From assembly GCA_038848185.1 (NCBI GenBank), contig JAWCNV010000007.1:1-64000 (forward strand): a stretch of 64,000 bases of DNA. Direction: 5' to 3'. The number at the start of each line of letters is the position of its first letter. Within the stretch, counting starts at the first letter, position 1. Position numbers and translations under genes: made by a program. Source of the stretch: JAAOZP01 sp038848185. Its GTDB lineage: Archaea; Thermoproteota; EX4484-205; JAAOZP01. The notes beneath the pieces are model-generated. The model was not told where the DNA came from. It did no database searches and was given only the letters and a program-made list of their open reading frames with translations. Positions 9,076-17,089 of this stretch are shown piece by piece.

Positions 9076-9583
9076 AATGATACACTCCCCTTGCGGTTCT
9101 TATACCCTCAGACGGATCTCCACTTCCTACGTGAAGCTGCATCGCATAAGGGTTGCTACTGTTCAACCTTATAACTCGCCTATCAAATTCTTCACTACTG
9201 ATATTCAATTCGTCCAATACTTTCGTCCTGAGAAGAGATATTTTTACGTATGGTGCTATGGGGCTTGCCTTAATAAGACTCATGTAGACCGATCTTAAAA
9301 CTTTAAGAAAAAGTTCGTCTGAAACCTCTTCCGATTCAACCTGTTTAGCATATTTAACTAGAGAAAGCTTCCCAAGTTTCCCTATGCAGAATACACGGCC
9401 CGATTCGGTAGTTCTATACTTCTTGGCAACTCTACCCTTCTCCGTAACAGGTTCAAGATAGCCCCTCTTAACAAGCTCTTTAAACTCCTTCTCGTTCACA
9501 CGGCTTTTCCTCTGTATCTCCTTTTTAGAAACACCTTTACTATTATCAGCGAGAACTAGTGCAAGCAGTTGGAATTCGTTCAG
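9059..9583 (-). CDS. Winged-helix DNA-binding partner of the AAA+ ATPase, CTG start
   Basis: 174 residues if started at CTG 9583. The first 65 residues form a typical winged helix (NEFQLLALVLADN helix, then SKKEIQRKS and FKELVKRGYLEP as recognition region, then a wing with KYRTTESG). The only canonical in-frame start, GTG 9499, would cut off the first half of this domain, and an in-frame TAA at 9587-9589 blocks anything further out. GGTGAT at 9594-9589 lies five bases before the CTG. The remaining 100 residues are a second small domain. It overlaps the ATPase gene by 17 bases. Probably directs the ATPase to DNA or regulates the pair. Confidence 0.7.
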   Translation of the reverse strand: MNEFQLLALVLADNSKGVSKKEIQRKSRVNEKEFKELVKRGYLEPVTEKGRVAKKYRTTESGRVFCIGKLGKLSLVKYAKQVESEEVSDELFLKVLRSVYMSLIKASPIAPYVKISLLRTKVLDELNISSEEFDRRVIRLNSSNPYAMQLHVGSGDPSEGIRTARGVYHYAIIK

Positions 9584-9588
9584 CCGTT

Positions 9589-9594
9589 ATCACC
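9589..9594 (-). promoter_or_regulatory. Ribosome binding site that fixes the CTG start of the winged-helix gene
   Basis: Minus-strand GGTGAT is a full six-base match to the 3' end of 16S rRNA, five bases from CTG 9583. The same site and spacing precede the ATG of the ferritin-like gene at 16500. Confidence 0.6.
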
Positions 9595-9695
9595 CTGTTA
9601 AAATAGGCTCAGGTGATTTTTAAAGCTTCCCTATAAAAACAATTGCAAGCTTAAATATCGCAATATGAAGTTAAATCAGATATCAGAAGCAGCAA

Positions 9696-10148
9696 ATGAG
9701 AAGGAAAAAGTCATTAAAAGGGAAGATTAAAGTATCGTTTCCAAATATTAGGTTTGAATGTACGCTCTGTGAAAAATGCTGTATTCAAGATGACAAAAAC
9801 AGGAGGCAGATAGTTCTGACCGGAAAAGACGTTGAGGAAATTTCAAGCAGGACGAGTCTTAAGACAGAGGATTTTGCAAACGAAAACTCTAATGAAAAAT
9901 ATCCATTTATCATGAAGCTTGTGGAGGAGAGATGTTTCTTCCTAGAACCAAGTGGTAAATGCAGGATCTACTCGAGCAGGCCGCTAGTATGCAGATTCTA
10001 TCCTTTCGTCATGCATAAGTTTGATGGAAAATACGTGTTTCACGCAGACCCCTCTTGCCCCGGGCTGGGGAAAGGAGAATATCTTGAACGGGAATATTTT
10101 GAGAAGCTTGTTGAGGAGGCGGAGAAACGCTTAGGAAAAGCTCATTAG
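9696..10148 (+). CDS. YkgJ family cysteine-cluster protein
   Basis: 150 residues. The family signature is clear: C22xxC25xxC28C29 near the N-terminus, then CFFLE, a KCRIYSSRPLVCRFYPF segment, and a late DPSCPG. These cysteines are thought to bind zinc or an Fe-S cluster. Biochemical function is not established for most members. The ATG is preceded by A/T-rich sequence (TTAAATATC near 9650) and no ribosome binding site. It converges with the arrestin-like gene and overlaps its end by four bases. Confidence 0.88.
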   Translation: MRRKKSLKGKIKVSFPNIRFECTLCEKCCIQDDKNRRQIVLTGKDVEEISSRTSLKTEDFANENSNEKYPFIMKLVEERCFFLEPSGKCRIYSSRPLVCRFYPFVMHKFDGKYVFHADPSCPGLGKGEYLEREYFEKLVEEAEKRLGKAH

Positions 10149-10720
10149 ACTGTACGGGGAGCCCCGCAGTTAGGGCATTTCGACTCGCTCTCAGGGAAAA
10201 CAGTCCCACAGTATTTGCATGAAACAGTTGTCGATAATGCTTTCGGAACCTGGGATGGGTGAGCAACCTGTATTTCGATTATTCTACTGTTCGCATCTGG
10301 ACGCCCATCTACTGCAACAACTCCCTTCAGACTCCACGTTACAACTCTGTCAACACTTTTAAAGGAAGGTTGTGCCCCCGGCGGGATGGGGATTTTAAAC
10401 TGGAAGCCTTGAATAAATCCTTCAGGTATATGCATCGCTCCAATAAGCTGAGGCTTGGCTGAGAAAAGTATTGCGGACTCCCAAACCTGTTGATCAACCT
10501 CTTTTTTAAGAGCCTCGTTGTAAACCCTTCTTATTCTCCGCACCTGTTCAACGCATTCAAGCTCACACCTGATCTCGGTGCAATCAAACTCCTCTTGAGA
10601 CTCAACTTGGACAACACCCTCCACAACATCGCCGAGGACGAATAATGGTTTCTTCAGGGTTACGGATACATTGGCCTTAGGAGGAGTAACCTTCTCCTTC
10701 AGCTTTCTGAATACGCTCAT
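10145..10720 (-). CDS. Arrestin-fold protein with C-terminal zinc ribbon
   Basis: 191 residues. Residues 15-160 look like an arrestin/Spo0M-type beta-sandwich: VSVTLKKPLFVLGDVVEGVVQV opening strand pattern, a long middle loop, and FQFKIPIPPGAQPSF, which is typical of this fold. The last 30 residues hold a zinc ribbon (CKYCG and CPNCG). No signal peptide, so cytoplasmic. Arrestin-like proteins act as protein-binding adaptors at membranes, but no partner is evident here. ATG 10720 with a TATA-like box 29 bases upstream. Function unknown. Confidence 0.75.
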   Translation of the reverse strand: MSVFRKLKEKVTPPKANVSVTLKKPLFVLGDVVEGVVQVESQEEFDCTEIRCELECVEQVRRIRRVYNEALKKEVDQQVWESAILFSAKPQLIGAMHIPEGFIQGFQFKIPIPPGAQPSFKSVDRVVTWSLKGVVAVDGRPDANSRIIEIQVAHPSQVPKALSTTVSCKYCGTVFPESESKCPNCGAPRTV

Positions 10721-10744
10721 CTTGAGTAAATGATTCTCTCGAAA

Positions 10745-10753
10745 GATTTAAAC
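10745..10753 (-). promoter_or_regulatory. TATA-like box for the arrestin-like gene
   Basis: Minus-strand GTTTAAATC is centred about 29 bases before ATG 10720; no ribosome binding site is seen, so probably leaderless. Confidence 0.4.
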
Positions 10754-10834
10754 TTTAAAGTTCATAATTCCTCTTCCTTCGGAATGCTAGGCGAACCATC
10801 TCAGAAGTATTCTAATAGTTTCATGAAGGAAGAG

Positions 10835-11671
10835 TTAAATCAACCCGCATAGATATTTCGCTGCCCTAGCTACTTCACCGTCGAGTTCAGAGCACTGTGT
10901 CGAATCGTTCAGGCTTTCGATAACGATGAAACCTTCGTAGCCTAAATCGTGCAGCGTTTTAAAGGTTTCATCTAGGTCGACATTTATGCTTCTGAGCCAT
11001 TCCTTGTTTACAGGATCATTAACGTGGACAAGTTTCACTTTATCCCCGCATTTTTTAAGGTGTTGCATCAGGGTTTCGTCTTGTGGTCGCGCCATCGTGT
11101 TTCCAACCTCTAGGCAAAGACCTACTTTCTCCGAGCCGACATCCTCAAGAAAATCGATAATTGTTTCGGAAGTTTTGAAGTAATGGTTAACAAATTCCAC
11201 AGCAATATTAACATCATATTTCTCAGCGGCATCTAAACATTCGTGGAAAAGATTTAGCGTCCACTTGTAGGTCTCGTCCATACTCATGTAAATGGGGATT
11301 GGAGAAATTCCATACATTACTGTTCCTCCTTTTAGCCGGGAAGCGATTTCAATAGCCTTCCTTAATCTATGGATGATTAACTGTCTATCCTTTTCTTCCG
11401 GAAGGATCTCCAGCCCTGGGGAGAAAGTTGGTACGGTTATGCCCGAGGTCTTAAGGTTTAGTTCAGCCAGCCTATTAGCCAATAAATCTATTTCCTTCTC
11501 AGCCATATCCATGGGCCAAAACTCAAGAGGATATTCGCAAAAATCCACGTAGGATAATCCTGACTTTGCGATCCTGTTTAAGATTTGTGGAAGTGTGAAA
11601 TTGAATGTTCTTCCAGGCCATCCATAACACTTCCAATATACGCGGGTCATGATTGAAGGCTTCATTGGCAT
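10835..11671 (-). CDS. Sugar phosphate isomerase/epimerase family TIM-barrel protein
   Basis: 278 residues, complete. The xylose-isomerase-like TIM barrel is recognisable from LSYVDFCEYP near residue 35, AVEFVNHY near 157, GLCLEVGN near 183, KLVHVNDP near 212 and FIVIESL near 245. These carry the acidic and His residues that bind the divalent metal. It would isomerise or epimerise a keto-sugar or inositol derivative; substrate unknown. TAATG couples it to the Gfo/Idh dehydrogenase, and GGAGG precedes its ATG, so dehydrogenase and isomerase are made together. Confidence 0.85.
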   Translation of the reverse strand: MPMKPSIMTRVYWKCYGWPGRTFNFTLPQILNRIAKSGLSYVDFCEYPLEFWPMDMAEKEIDLLANRLAELNLKTSGITVPTFSPGLEILPEEKDRQLIIHRLRKAIEIASRLKGGTVMYGISPIPIYMSMDETYKWTLNLFHECLDAAEKYDVNIAVEFVNHYFKTSETIIDFLEDVGSEKVGLCLEVGNTMARPQDETLMQHLKKCGDKVKLVHVNDPVNKEWLRSINVDLDETFKTLHDLGYEGFIVIESLNDSTQCSELDGEVARAAKYLCGLI

Positions 11672-12759
11672 TAGAATCTCCTCCTTTCAACCATTTCCAG
11701 CAGAGGATTCTCATCAACTTTTAGAGGAAGCGGGATGATTTCTCTCCGTCTTGCAGACTCATATATTGCCATAATTACTTCAAGCGTTTTACGACCCTGC
11801 TCCCCGCTGCACGGATGCTCAACACCCTCCTCCATGCTTTTTATAAGTGCTTCAGCCTGAAGCCTAAATGGATCTGATTCTTGCGTAACGCTACTAGCTT
11901 GCCAGTCCCTCTCGTTTTTCCCTCTATATTTTAGTGGCGGGTTCCCTCTTTCATCAACCTGAATCACACCATCTGATCCATATACCTGTATGGCGCAGTA
12001 AGGAACGTTTTTCTTCCACCATCTAATCTTGTTGACACGATTCAAATCCTTGAAGAGGCTTTCCTGTGAAAAACCGACCTCTCCAAGTCTAGGTCCGCCA
12101 GAGGAAACTTGAGATGTTTCTATGAATGCCCTTAACCCGTTTTCAAACTCCACGTATCCAATTGAAGCATCCTCAACGTAATGCCCATATCGCCTTCGCT
12201 TCTCATATGCATCGATTTGCCCGAAAACCCAGTTTACTGTTTCATCATTGTTAATGAACCTTATTAAATCAATAAGGTGGGTTCCATCTGAAAGAAGGTC
12301 ACCTACCGAGGCACCGTGAATCAACTCTGGTTCCCCTATTATTCCAGAGTTCAGCAGGTTTTTCGTCTCACTGTAGATTTTTAGAAACCTTCTCATGTGG
12401 CCAATAGCCAATTTTGCACCAGTCTTTCTACACGCCATTATCATTCTGTCGGCTTCAGCTAGGTTCATCGCCATAGGTTTTTCACAGATTATTCCTTTAA
12501 CTCCTTCTTCAGCAGCTCTTTCAGTCATCTCGCAATGGAATATTGGCCAAGTGCAGACACTCACAATGTCAAGCTTCTCTTTACGAAGCATTTCCCCGTA
12601 GTCCGTGTAAATGTTTTTAACGTTGTAGAGTTTACTGAATTCTTTGAGGCGAACCTGATCTATATCGGAGGCAGCTGTTATTTCTAAACCTAATTCAATG
12701 TATGCCTTTGCATGAGCATTCGCTATGCCTCCGCACCCAATTATTCCTGTTCTATACAT
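11671..12759 (-). CDS. Gfo/Idh/MocA family sugar oxidoreductase
   Basis: 362 residues. The N-terminal NAD(P)-binding fold starts with GIIGCGGIANAHAKAY, followed by the family EKPMAMN motif near residue 92. The C-terminal alpha/beta domain carries GTHLIDLIRF, the usual active-site region. It likely oxidises a sugar or cyclitol with NAD(P). Neighbours upstream (MFS transporter) and downstream (sugar isomerase) point to uptake and two-step processing of one carbohydrate. A second, separate member of this family is at 36148-37212. Confidence 0.88.
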   Translation of the reverse strand: MYRTGIIGCGGIANAHAKAYIELGLEITAASDIDQVRLKEFSKLYNVKNIYTDYGEMLRKEKLDIVSVCTWPIFHCEMTERAAEEGVKGIICEKPMAMNLAEADRMIMACRKTGAKLAIGHMRRFLKIYSETKNLLNSGIIGEPELIHGASVGDLLSDGTHLIDLIRFINNDETVNWVFGQIDAYEKRRRYGHYVEDASIGYVEFENGLRAFIETSQVSSGGPRLGEVGFSQESLFKDLNRVNKIRWWKKNVPYCAIQVYGSDGVIQVDERGNPPLKYRGKNERDWQASSVTQESDPFRLQAEALIKSMEEGVEHPCSGEQGRKTLEVIMAIYESARRREIIPLPLKVDENPLLEMVERRRF

Positions 12760-12828
12760 GCTTATGACACTCGATGAAGCCGATTGTTTGATTTAAGTTT
12801 TAAACAAGGATTGAATGGGAAGGGTGCC

Positions 12829-13983
12829 TCACAAAGGTATAAGCAGTAAATTGGATAGAATCATTATTAATCCTCCTATAAGAAACGGGAGATTGATATT
12901 CATCGAGCCGAAGTACCCTGCCATAAAGGGGCCTATAATATTCCCTATGGAGCTTATGAAGGAAACAATGTTATAATCTCTCCCCCTAGTTTCATCTCCC
13001 GAATACCTTTGAATAAGGTAGTTTCTTAAAGTAAACCATACGGATGCTCCAAAAGGATCGTGGAGAAGCCATATGAAGGCAGAGGCCAGAAAACCTTCAG
13101 GAAGGGTAGCAAGGGCTGTAAACAATCCCTGCATGGTTGTAAACAATATGAGAAAAGACTTGTAGGAAAACCTCTTAGAACCCTTGATAATTCTGTCATT
13201 GTACAGCATTGGGATACCTAGGCTAAGTCTATGCACAGTCATCAGTACTGAGAGAACCTCGGGGGAAAGCGAAAATTTCTTTGAGAAGAACAGCGTCATA
13301 GTAAAATAGTGGGTGGCTGAAGACCCGGCTAATAGGACTATCCCTGAGAGAGACAGTATTTTAAGCTCCCTACTAAACTTCTTCTCAACATTCCTTTCAC
13401 CTCTAACTTTCAAAACCTTTTTCTCCCCAACTACCCTGTTTTCCTTAAAGAAGAGAGCGAGTATCAGAAAACCAATGATTTGAAGAACACTTGAAATCGT
13501 GAATGCAGCTCGATAATCAAAAATGCTGACAAGCAGACCGGCGGAAATAAGGCCTATTGCCTGAGAGATAAACTCTAACCCAGCTATTCTGGAGTAAGAG
13601 GAGATGAAGCTTTGACGATCCTGCTCATACACCATTGGAGTGAAGACAGCACCCCTAATTGCTACAGCAGAGTCAAACATTGTTTTAACAATCGCTATCA
13701 TAATAACCGAGTTGAAGAACGGGGTAAGTAAGTGTGAAAATCCTCCGAGCAATAGAGCGGAAATCATGAAAATCTTTCTACCGTACACATCGGATTTAGC
13801 CCCCAAGATGATGCTTAAAAAAGCAATAAACAGAGCAGATATTGTGAAGACATATCCAATATCAATAAGGGAAATCGAGAGAGAATCCATGTAAAGAGGA
13901 AGCAGGATCTCGTAGAGCCCAAAGGAGAAGCCGAAGAACCATGTAGAGATGGTTAGTGCGATTAGCCCTATCCTGTCAGCCAT
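12829..13983 (-). CDS. MFS transporter
   Basis: 384 residues with about twelve transmembrane helices. The loop between helices 2 and 3 carries the MFS signature variant GAKSDVYGRK near residue 62. A charged cytoplasmic loop (KVRGERNVEKKFSRE, near 195-210) divides the two halves. Probably exports or imports a sugar-like solute for the isomerase/dehydrogenase genes downstream, from which it is separated by about 70 bases. Substrate not readable. It has a TATA-like box upstream that forms a divergent promoter region with the PK_C gene. Confidence 0.85.
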   Translation of the reverse strand: MADRIGLIALTISTWFFGFSFGLYEILLPLYMDSLSISLIDIGYVFTISALFIAFLSIILGAKSDVYGRKIFMISALLLGGFSHLLTPFFNSVIMIAIVKTMFDSAVAIRGAVFTPMVYEQDRQSFISSYSRIAGLEFISQAIGLISAGLLVSIFDYRAAFTISSVLQIIGFLILALFFKENRVVGEKKVLKVRGERNVEKKFSRELKILSLSGIVLLAGSSATHYFTMTLFFSKKFSLSPEVLSVLMTVHRLSLGIPMLYNDRIIKGSKRFSYKSFLILFTTMQGLFTALATLPEGFLASAFIWLLHDPFGASVWFTLRNYLIQRYSGDETRGRDYNIVSFISSIGNIIGPFMAGYFGSMNINLPFLIGGLIMILSNLLLIPL

Positions 13984-14005
13984 GAGCTCGTTGACAAGTG
14001 TTTAA

Positions 14006-14018
14006 CCATCTTATAAGC
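14006..14018 (-). promoter_or_regulatory. TATA-like box for the MFS operon
   Basis: Minus-strand GCTTATAAGATGG is centred about 30 bases before ATG 13983, divergent from the plus-strand box at 14040. Confidence 0.45.
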
Positions 14019-14039
14019 ATTAGTTTCAGATTCCCTAAA

Positions 14040-14049
14040 GTTTTAAAGC
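14040..14049 (+). promoter_or_regulatory. TATA-like box for the PK_C-domain gene
   Basis: GTTTTAAAGC is centred 25 bases before ATG 14070. It supports that ATG as a leaderless start over earlier in-frame codons near 13998. Confidence 0.45.
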
Positions 14050-14069
14050 AACTCTTAGCTATAGGATTC

Positions 14070-14618
14070 ATGGCCAAGCAAGATAGGATTACAAAATATT
14101 TTGCTGAGCCAGGCCCAGAAAACACGGGTGACTTAATAAAGGCTGTTGCTGAAAGAATTAAGACGGGCGATGTTAAGAAAGTGGTTGTCGCAAGCACTTC
14201 TGGAGAAACAGGTCTTAAATTTGCTGAGGCTTTGAAAAGCAATGCTCAGGTTGTGGCGGTGTCGCACGAGAAGATGGTTCCTGAGCTTAAGGATAAGATA
14301 GTTAAACTGGGAGGAGTTGCCACTGACGGTACTCACCTACCGCTACACGGTAAAGGTATGGATGAGGTTAGAGACGCTTTCTATACTCTTGGTCAAGGAT
14401 TTAAAGTAGCTGTAGAAGTAATACTGATAGCTGCAGATAAAGGCTTAGTGAAACCCTATGAGGATGTCATAGGGGTTGGCGGAAGTGGAGAAGGAGCTGA
14501 CACAGCGATAGTAGCAAGAGCAACTCCTACAAAGGAAATCTTTAGTAGCGACAAGTCTAAGAGGCTCGAGGTAAGAGAGATAATTGCTATGCCGCTTAAG
14601 AAGAAATGGTGGGACTAG
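14070..14618 (+). CDS. Stand-alone pyruvate-kinase C-terminal-like (PK_C) domain protein
   Basis: 182 residues from ATG 14070; an upstream in-frame extension to 13998 lies before the promoter and is rejected. The sequence matches the small archaeal/bacterial family made only of the pyruvate kinase alpha/beta C-terminal domain: FAEPGPENTGD near residue 11, VVVASTSGETGLKFAEA near 40-56, GVGGSGEGADTA near 137-149. No pyruvate kinase catalytic barrel is present. Function is not known; the domain binds allosteric effectors in true pyruvate kinases. Single gene between the MFS operon and a convergent dipeptidase. Confidence 0.85.
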   Translation: MAKQDRITKYFAEPGPENTGDLIKAVAERIKTGDVKKVVVASTSGETGLKFAEALKSNAQVVAVSHEKMVPELKDKIVKLGGVATDGTHLPLHGKGMDEVRDAFYTLGQGFKVAVEVILIAADKGLVKPYEDVIGVGGSGEGADTAIVARATPTKEIFSSDKSKRLEVREIIAMPLKKKWWD

Positions 14619-14639
14619 TAGAAAGGTAATAGAGAAGGA

Positions 14640-15959
14640 TTACGGCACAATCTTAGCTTCCGAATTTATTTTCCTCCAATATAATTCAAACAAAAGGCCC
14701 GAGGAACTAGTTTTTACTTCATCGATTAGACTTTTTTCAAGCTTCAATGATTTTTCGAAAGCGTTGTATGTGAGCTGCCTCAAATCCTTGAAAGAAGCAT
14801 CCCCGTTTAAAAAGCGAGACCTCAATTCCTCCGCCTCTTTATGAAGCAAATTCTCTGTTGACTTGATCTGCTCACGTATCTTTGAGAAGTACCGTTTAAA
14901 GGAACCGAGTGTTTTCCTACTCAATCTTTCATGAGTCCACCAGATTGAATCAGAATCGTAAAAACTTTTTGGAGTTAGTTTTAAATCCGGTAGACCAGCC
15001 TCCATGAAAACCGGTTTGTAAATACTTATGCAGGGTGTTGACGTAGCTGTAAACCAGTGGATAGGTGTTTTTTCAAAAAGCTGACCAATATAGGATGCTG
15101 AGGTTTGGGAGGGTCGTGTTAGGATGCCAGCATGCATGCAGACATCTCTCATAGAGCCTTTTGCAGGAGTAAAGTTTTCGCCAAGCCTGTGGCTCCTCAT
15201 AATGTTCTTAACGAAAGCTATATCGATCTCTCCCATCTTTTGCTCTAGGCAACCCTGAGTGTAAGCATGCCTCTCCCTTCCTCTAGCAAAATGTGTGTAA
15301 AACCAGTCTGAATAACACTTTGAAAAATCAAAATCCCTATCATCTCTACACCACCCTTTTTCCACTGCATGTTCAACAACGTTTTTTGAAGCAAGGTCCC
15401 ACTTGTCTTTAATGGTTAAAGCGTTAGAAATACTCCTTACATTCCTAACCTTTTCTGCAACCCAGTATTTCCCAGCGGTTTCTAAAACCCAAGCCTCCCG
15501 GGGATCAGATATTATGAAGGAGTTATGGTAGTATGTTTTGCTTTTAAACCCGCAGTTACCGCCCTGACCATATTCCTCCAAGTATCTAATAATGAACTGA
15601 AGTGCCTCATACGAATCTCTACATCTCTCTAAGGCAAGCCTCAGTAGATCCATCCCGGTGAGACCGGTTTCAGATTTTCCTTCCTTGGTGAACACCGCCT
15701 CGTTTCCTATGGCCAATCCGAATTCGTTAACACCCATTTCAGCACCCCACATCCAGACAGGCCTCGAAATGATAATGGAATAGGTTTTCTTCACCTGTGG
15801 AACCTTAATGTAAGTGCAGTTAACAAATTCTTCATCATGCTCCATCCCAAGATAAAACTCCAGTGCTTGCGGCTCATTAGGTTCTCTATCACTATTCTTA
15901 GCAAAAATCGTTACATTCTCTTTACTTGAGTTTTGCAATATTACTAAGGTGTCACACAT
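14640..15959 (-). CDS. C69 family dipeptidase (secernin/PepD-like)
   Basis: 439 residues. It begins MCDT, so Cys2 becomes the N-terminal nucleophile after Met removal, as in Ntn-hydrolases of peptidase family C69. Further family features are KNSDREPNE near residue 21, the WGAEMGVNEFGLAIGNEAV block near 70-90, and ETAGKYWVAEKV near 160. No signal peptide, so intracellular. It would release amino acids from dipeptides. Monogenic, convergent with the PK_C gene. Confidence 0.88.
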   Translation of the reverse strand: MCDTLVILQNSSKENVTIFAKNSDREPNEPQALEFYLGMEHDEEFVNCTYIKVPQVKKTYSIIISRPVWMWGAEMGVNEFGLAIGNEAVFTKEGKSETGLTGMDLLRLALERCRDSYEALQFIIRYLEEYGQGGNCGFKSKTYYHNSFIISDPREAWVLETAGKYWVAEKVRNVRSISNALTIKDKWDLASKNVVEHAVEKGWCRDDRDFDFSKCYSDWFYTHFARGRERHAYTQGCLEQKMGEIDIAFVKNIMRSHRLGENFTPAKGSMRDVCMHAGILTRPSQTSASYIGQLFEKTPIHWFTATSTPCISIYKPVFMEAGLPDLKLTPKSFYDSDSIWWTHERLSRKTLGSFKRYFSKIREQIKSTENLLHKEAEELRSRFLNGDASFKDLRQLTYNAFEKSLKLEKSLIDEVKTSSSGLLFELYWRKINSEAKIVP

Positions 15960-16053
15960 GTTTTTAATAAAATGGATCGTAGAAAATAAATCTTTCCAAG
16001 AGCTTAAGAATTAGAGAATGTAATAATGCTCCAATAATTGAAAAAAGAAAAAG

Positions 16054-16500
16054 TTAGTAGCTGCTTCCTGATTTTTCTAGCAAAAGCTCAAGCTCAGTTA
16101 TGTGCTCCTGCTCATCCATTATGATGTGCCTAACCTCGTGTTCCAGCAGGAAATCGTAGTATCCTCTACCTCTCTCCTTTAAAATAGCATCATAGATTCT
16201 CCTGTAAGTGTCTACTGCCTCCTTCTCATCTTTCAGATTCTGTTCGAGTATCTCCTTAACAGTTTTAGCCGGATGGGTTTCAGCAATCCTCATGCTCGGG
16301 ATTCCTCCAAGCATGCCTATTAGAGACCTAAACTTATCTTGATGAGTCTTTTCATCATTCGCGATTTCCTTCAGCCTCTCTATTATTGGTTCAGCATTCT
16401 CACCGTCAATAATCTCGGCATGACTCAGGTACTGAACATATGCAGCATGCTCAAGCTCAAGTGCATGGTTAAGCATTTTCAACAGCTCTTCCTTAGACAT
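16054..16500 (-). CDS. Ferritin-like di-iron protein
   Basis: 148 residues, all helical. Two halves each give E...ExxH-type ligands: ELEHAAYVQY near residue 15 with NDEKTH near 48, and DEKEAVDTYRRI near 92 with MDEQEH near 128. This is the ferritin/bacterioferritin-like four-helix pattern. It may store iron or detoxify peroxide. The ATG has GGTGAT five bases upstream and a CTTATAAG box. Small single-domain form without a rubredoxin tail, so not a full rubrerythrin. Confidence 0.85.
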   Translation of the reverse strand: MSKEELLKMLNHALELEHAAYVQYLSHAEIIDGENAEPIIERLKEIANDEKTHQDKFRSLIGMLGGIPSMRIAETHPAKTVKEILEQNLKDEKEAVDTYRRIYDAILKERGRGYYDFLLEHEVRHIIMDEQEHITELELLLEKSGSSY

Positions 16501-16505
16501 TTTAA

Positions 16506-16511
16506 ATCACC
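16506..16511 (-). promoter_or_regulatory. Ribosome binding site of the ferritin-like gene
   Basis: Minus-strand GGTGAT lies five bases before ATG 16500. It is a useful reference for the same arrangement ahead of the CTG start at 9583. Confidence 0.6.
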
Positions 16512-16533
16512 ATTTTGGGAAGGAAACCCTTTT

Positions 16534-16541
16534 CTTATAAG
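16534..16541 (-). promoter_or_regulatory. TATA-like box for the ferritin-like gene
   Basis: Palindromic CTTATAAG lies about 37 bases before ATG 16500, leaving a short leader that includes the GGTGAT site. Confidence 0.45.
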
Positions 16542-16555
16542 CGTTTTCCGAAAAT

Positions 16556-16565
16556 CCTTATAAAC
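16556..16565 (+). promoter_or_regulatory. TATA-like box for the Nudix gene
   Basis: CCTTATAAAC is centred about 29 bases before the TTG at 16589, which has no ribosome binding site; it supports a leaderless TTG start. Confidence 0.5.
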
Positions 16566-16588
16566 AAATCTTACCAGTAACTGTATAA

Positions 16589-17089
16589 TTGTCTAGCCCT
16601 AAGACAATAGAGAAGTCTGCCGGCTTCATAGTATTTATGGAGGAGGGCGGGAGGGCAAAGTATCTTTTTCTCAGAGTTGGCGGTAGGCTTGACTTTCCTA
16701 AGGGCAACATAGAGAAGGATGAGGATGAGCTTTCAGCAGCCCTAAGAGAGTTGAAGGAGGAGAGTGGGATAGCTAAAGTCAGGATAATCCCTGGATTTAG
16801 AAGAGTCTTAAATTATTACTACAGGAGGGGAGATGGGACGCTCGTCAGTAAGACGCTAATCCTATTCCTCGGGGAAGCCTTGGGAAAAGAGGTTTCAACT
16901 TCTTGGGAGCATGAGGGTTTCGAGTGGCTTAGCTTCGAGGATGCTGTTAAAAAGATCAAATACCATGGCTACAGGAAGATTTTGGAGGAGGCGGAAGAAC
17001 ACAGGGTTAAAATGGTCCAAGGAAGCTTGGAGCGATGGATAAACGGTGACACTGGCTTCCAAGCGTCTTCAGATAGAGGCGAAAAATAG
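16589..17089 (+). CDS. Nudix hydrolase, probably Ap4A-hydrolase type
   Basis: 166 residues from TTG 16589. The Nudix box is perfect: G-x5-E-x7-RE-LK-EE-SG-I at about residues 39-61, preceded by KYLFLRVGGRLDFPKG. The loop LDFPKG and the small size resemble diadenosine tetraphosphate hydrolases (MutT/Nudt2-like). It would hydrolyse a nucleoside diphosphate derivative using Mg2+. Its 3' end overlaps the convergent PHP gene by 21 bases. Confidence 0.88.
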   Translation: MSSPKTIEKSAGFIVFMEEGGRAKYLFLRVGGRLDFPKGNIEKDEDELSAALRELKEESGIAKVRIIPGFRRVLNYYYRRGDGTLVSKTLILFLGEALGKEVSTSWEHEGFEWLSFEDAVKKIKYHGYRKILEEAEEHRVKMVQGSLERWINGDTGFQASSDRGEK

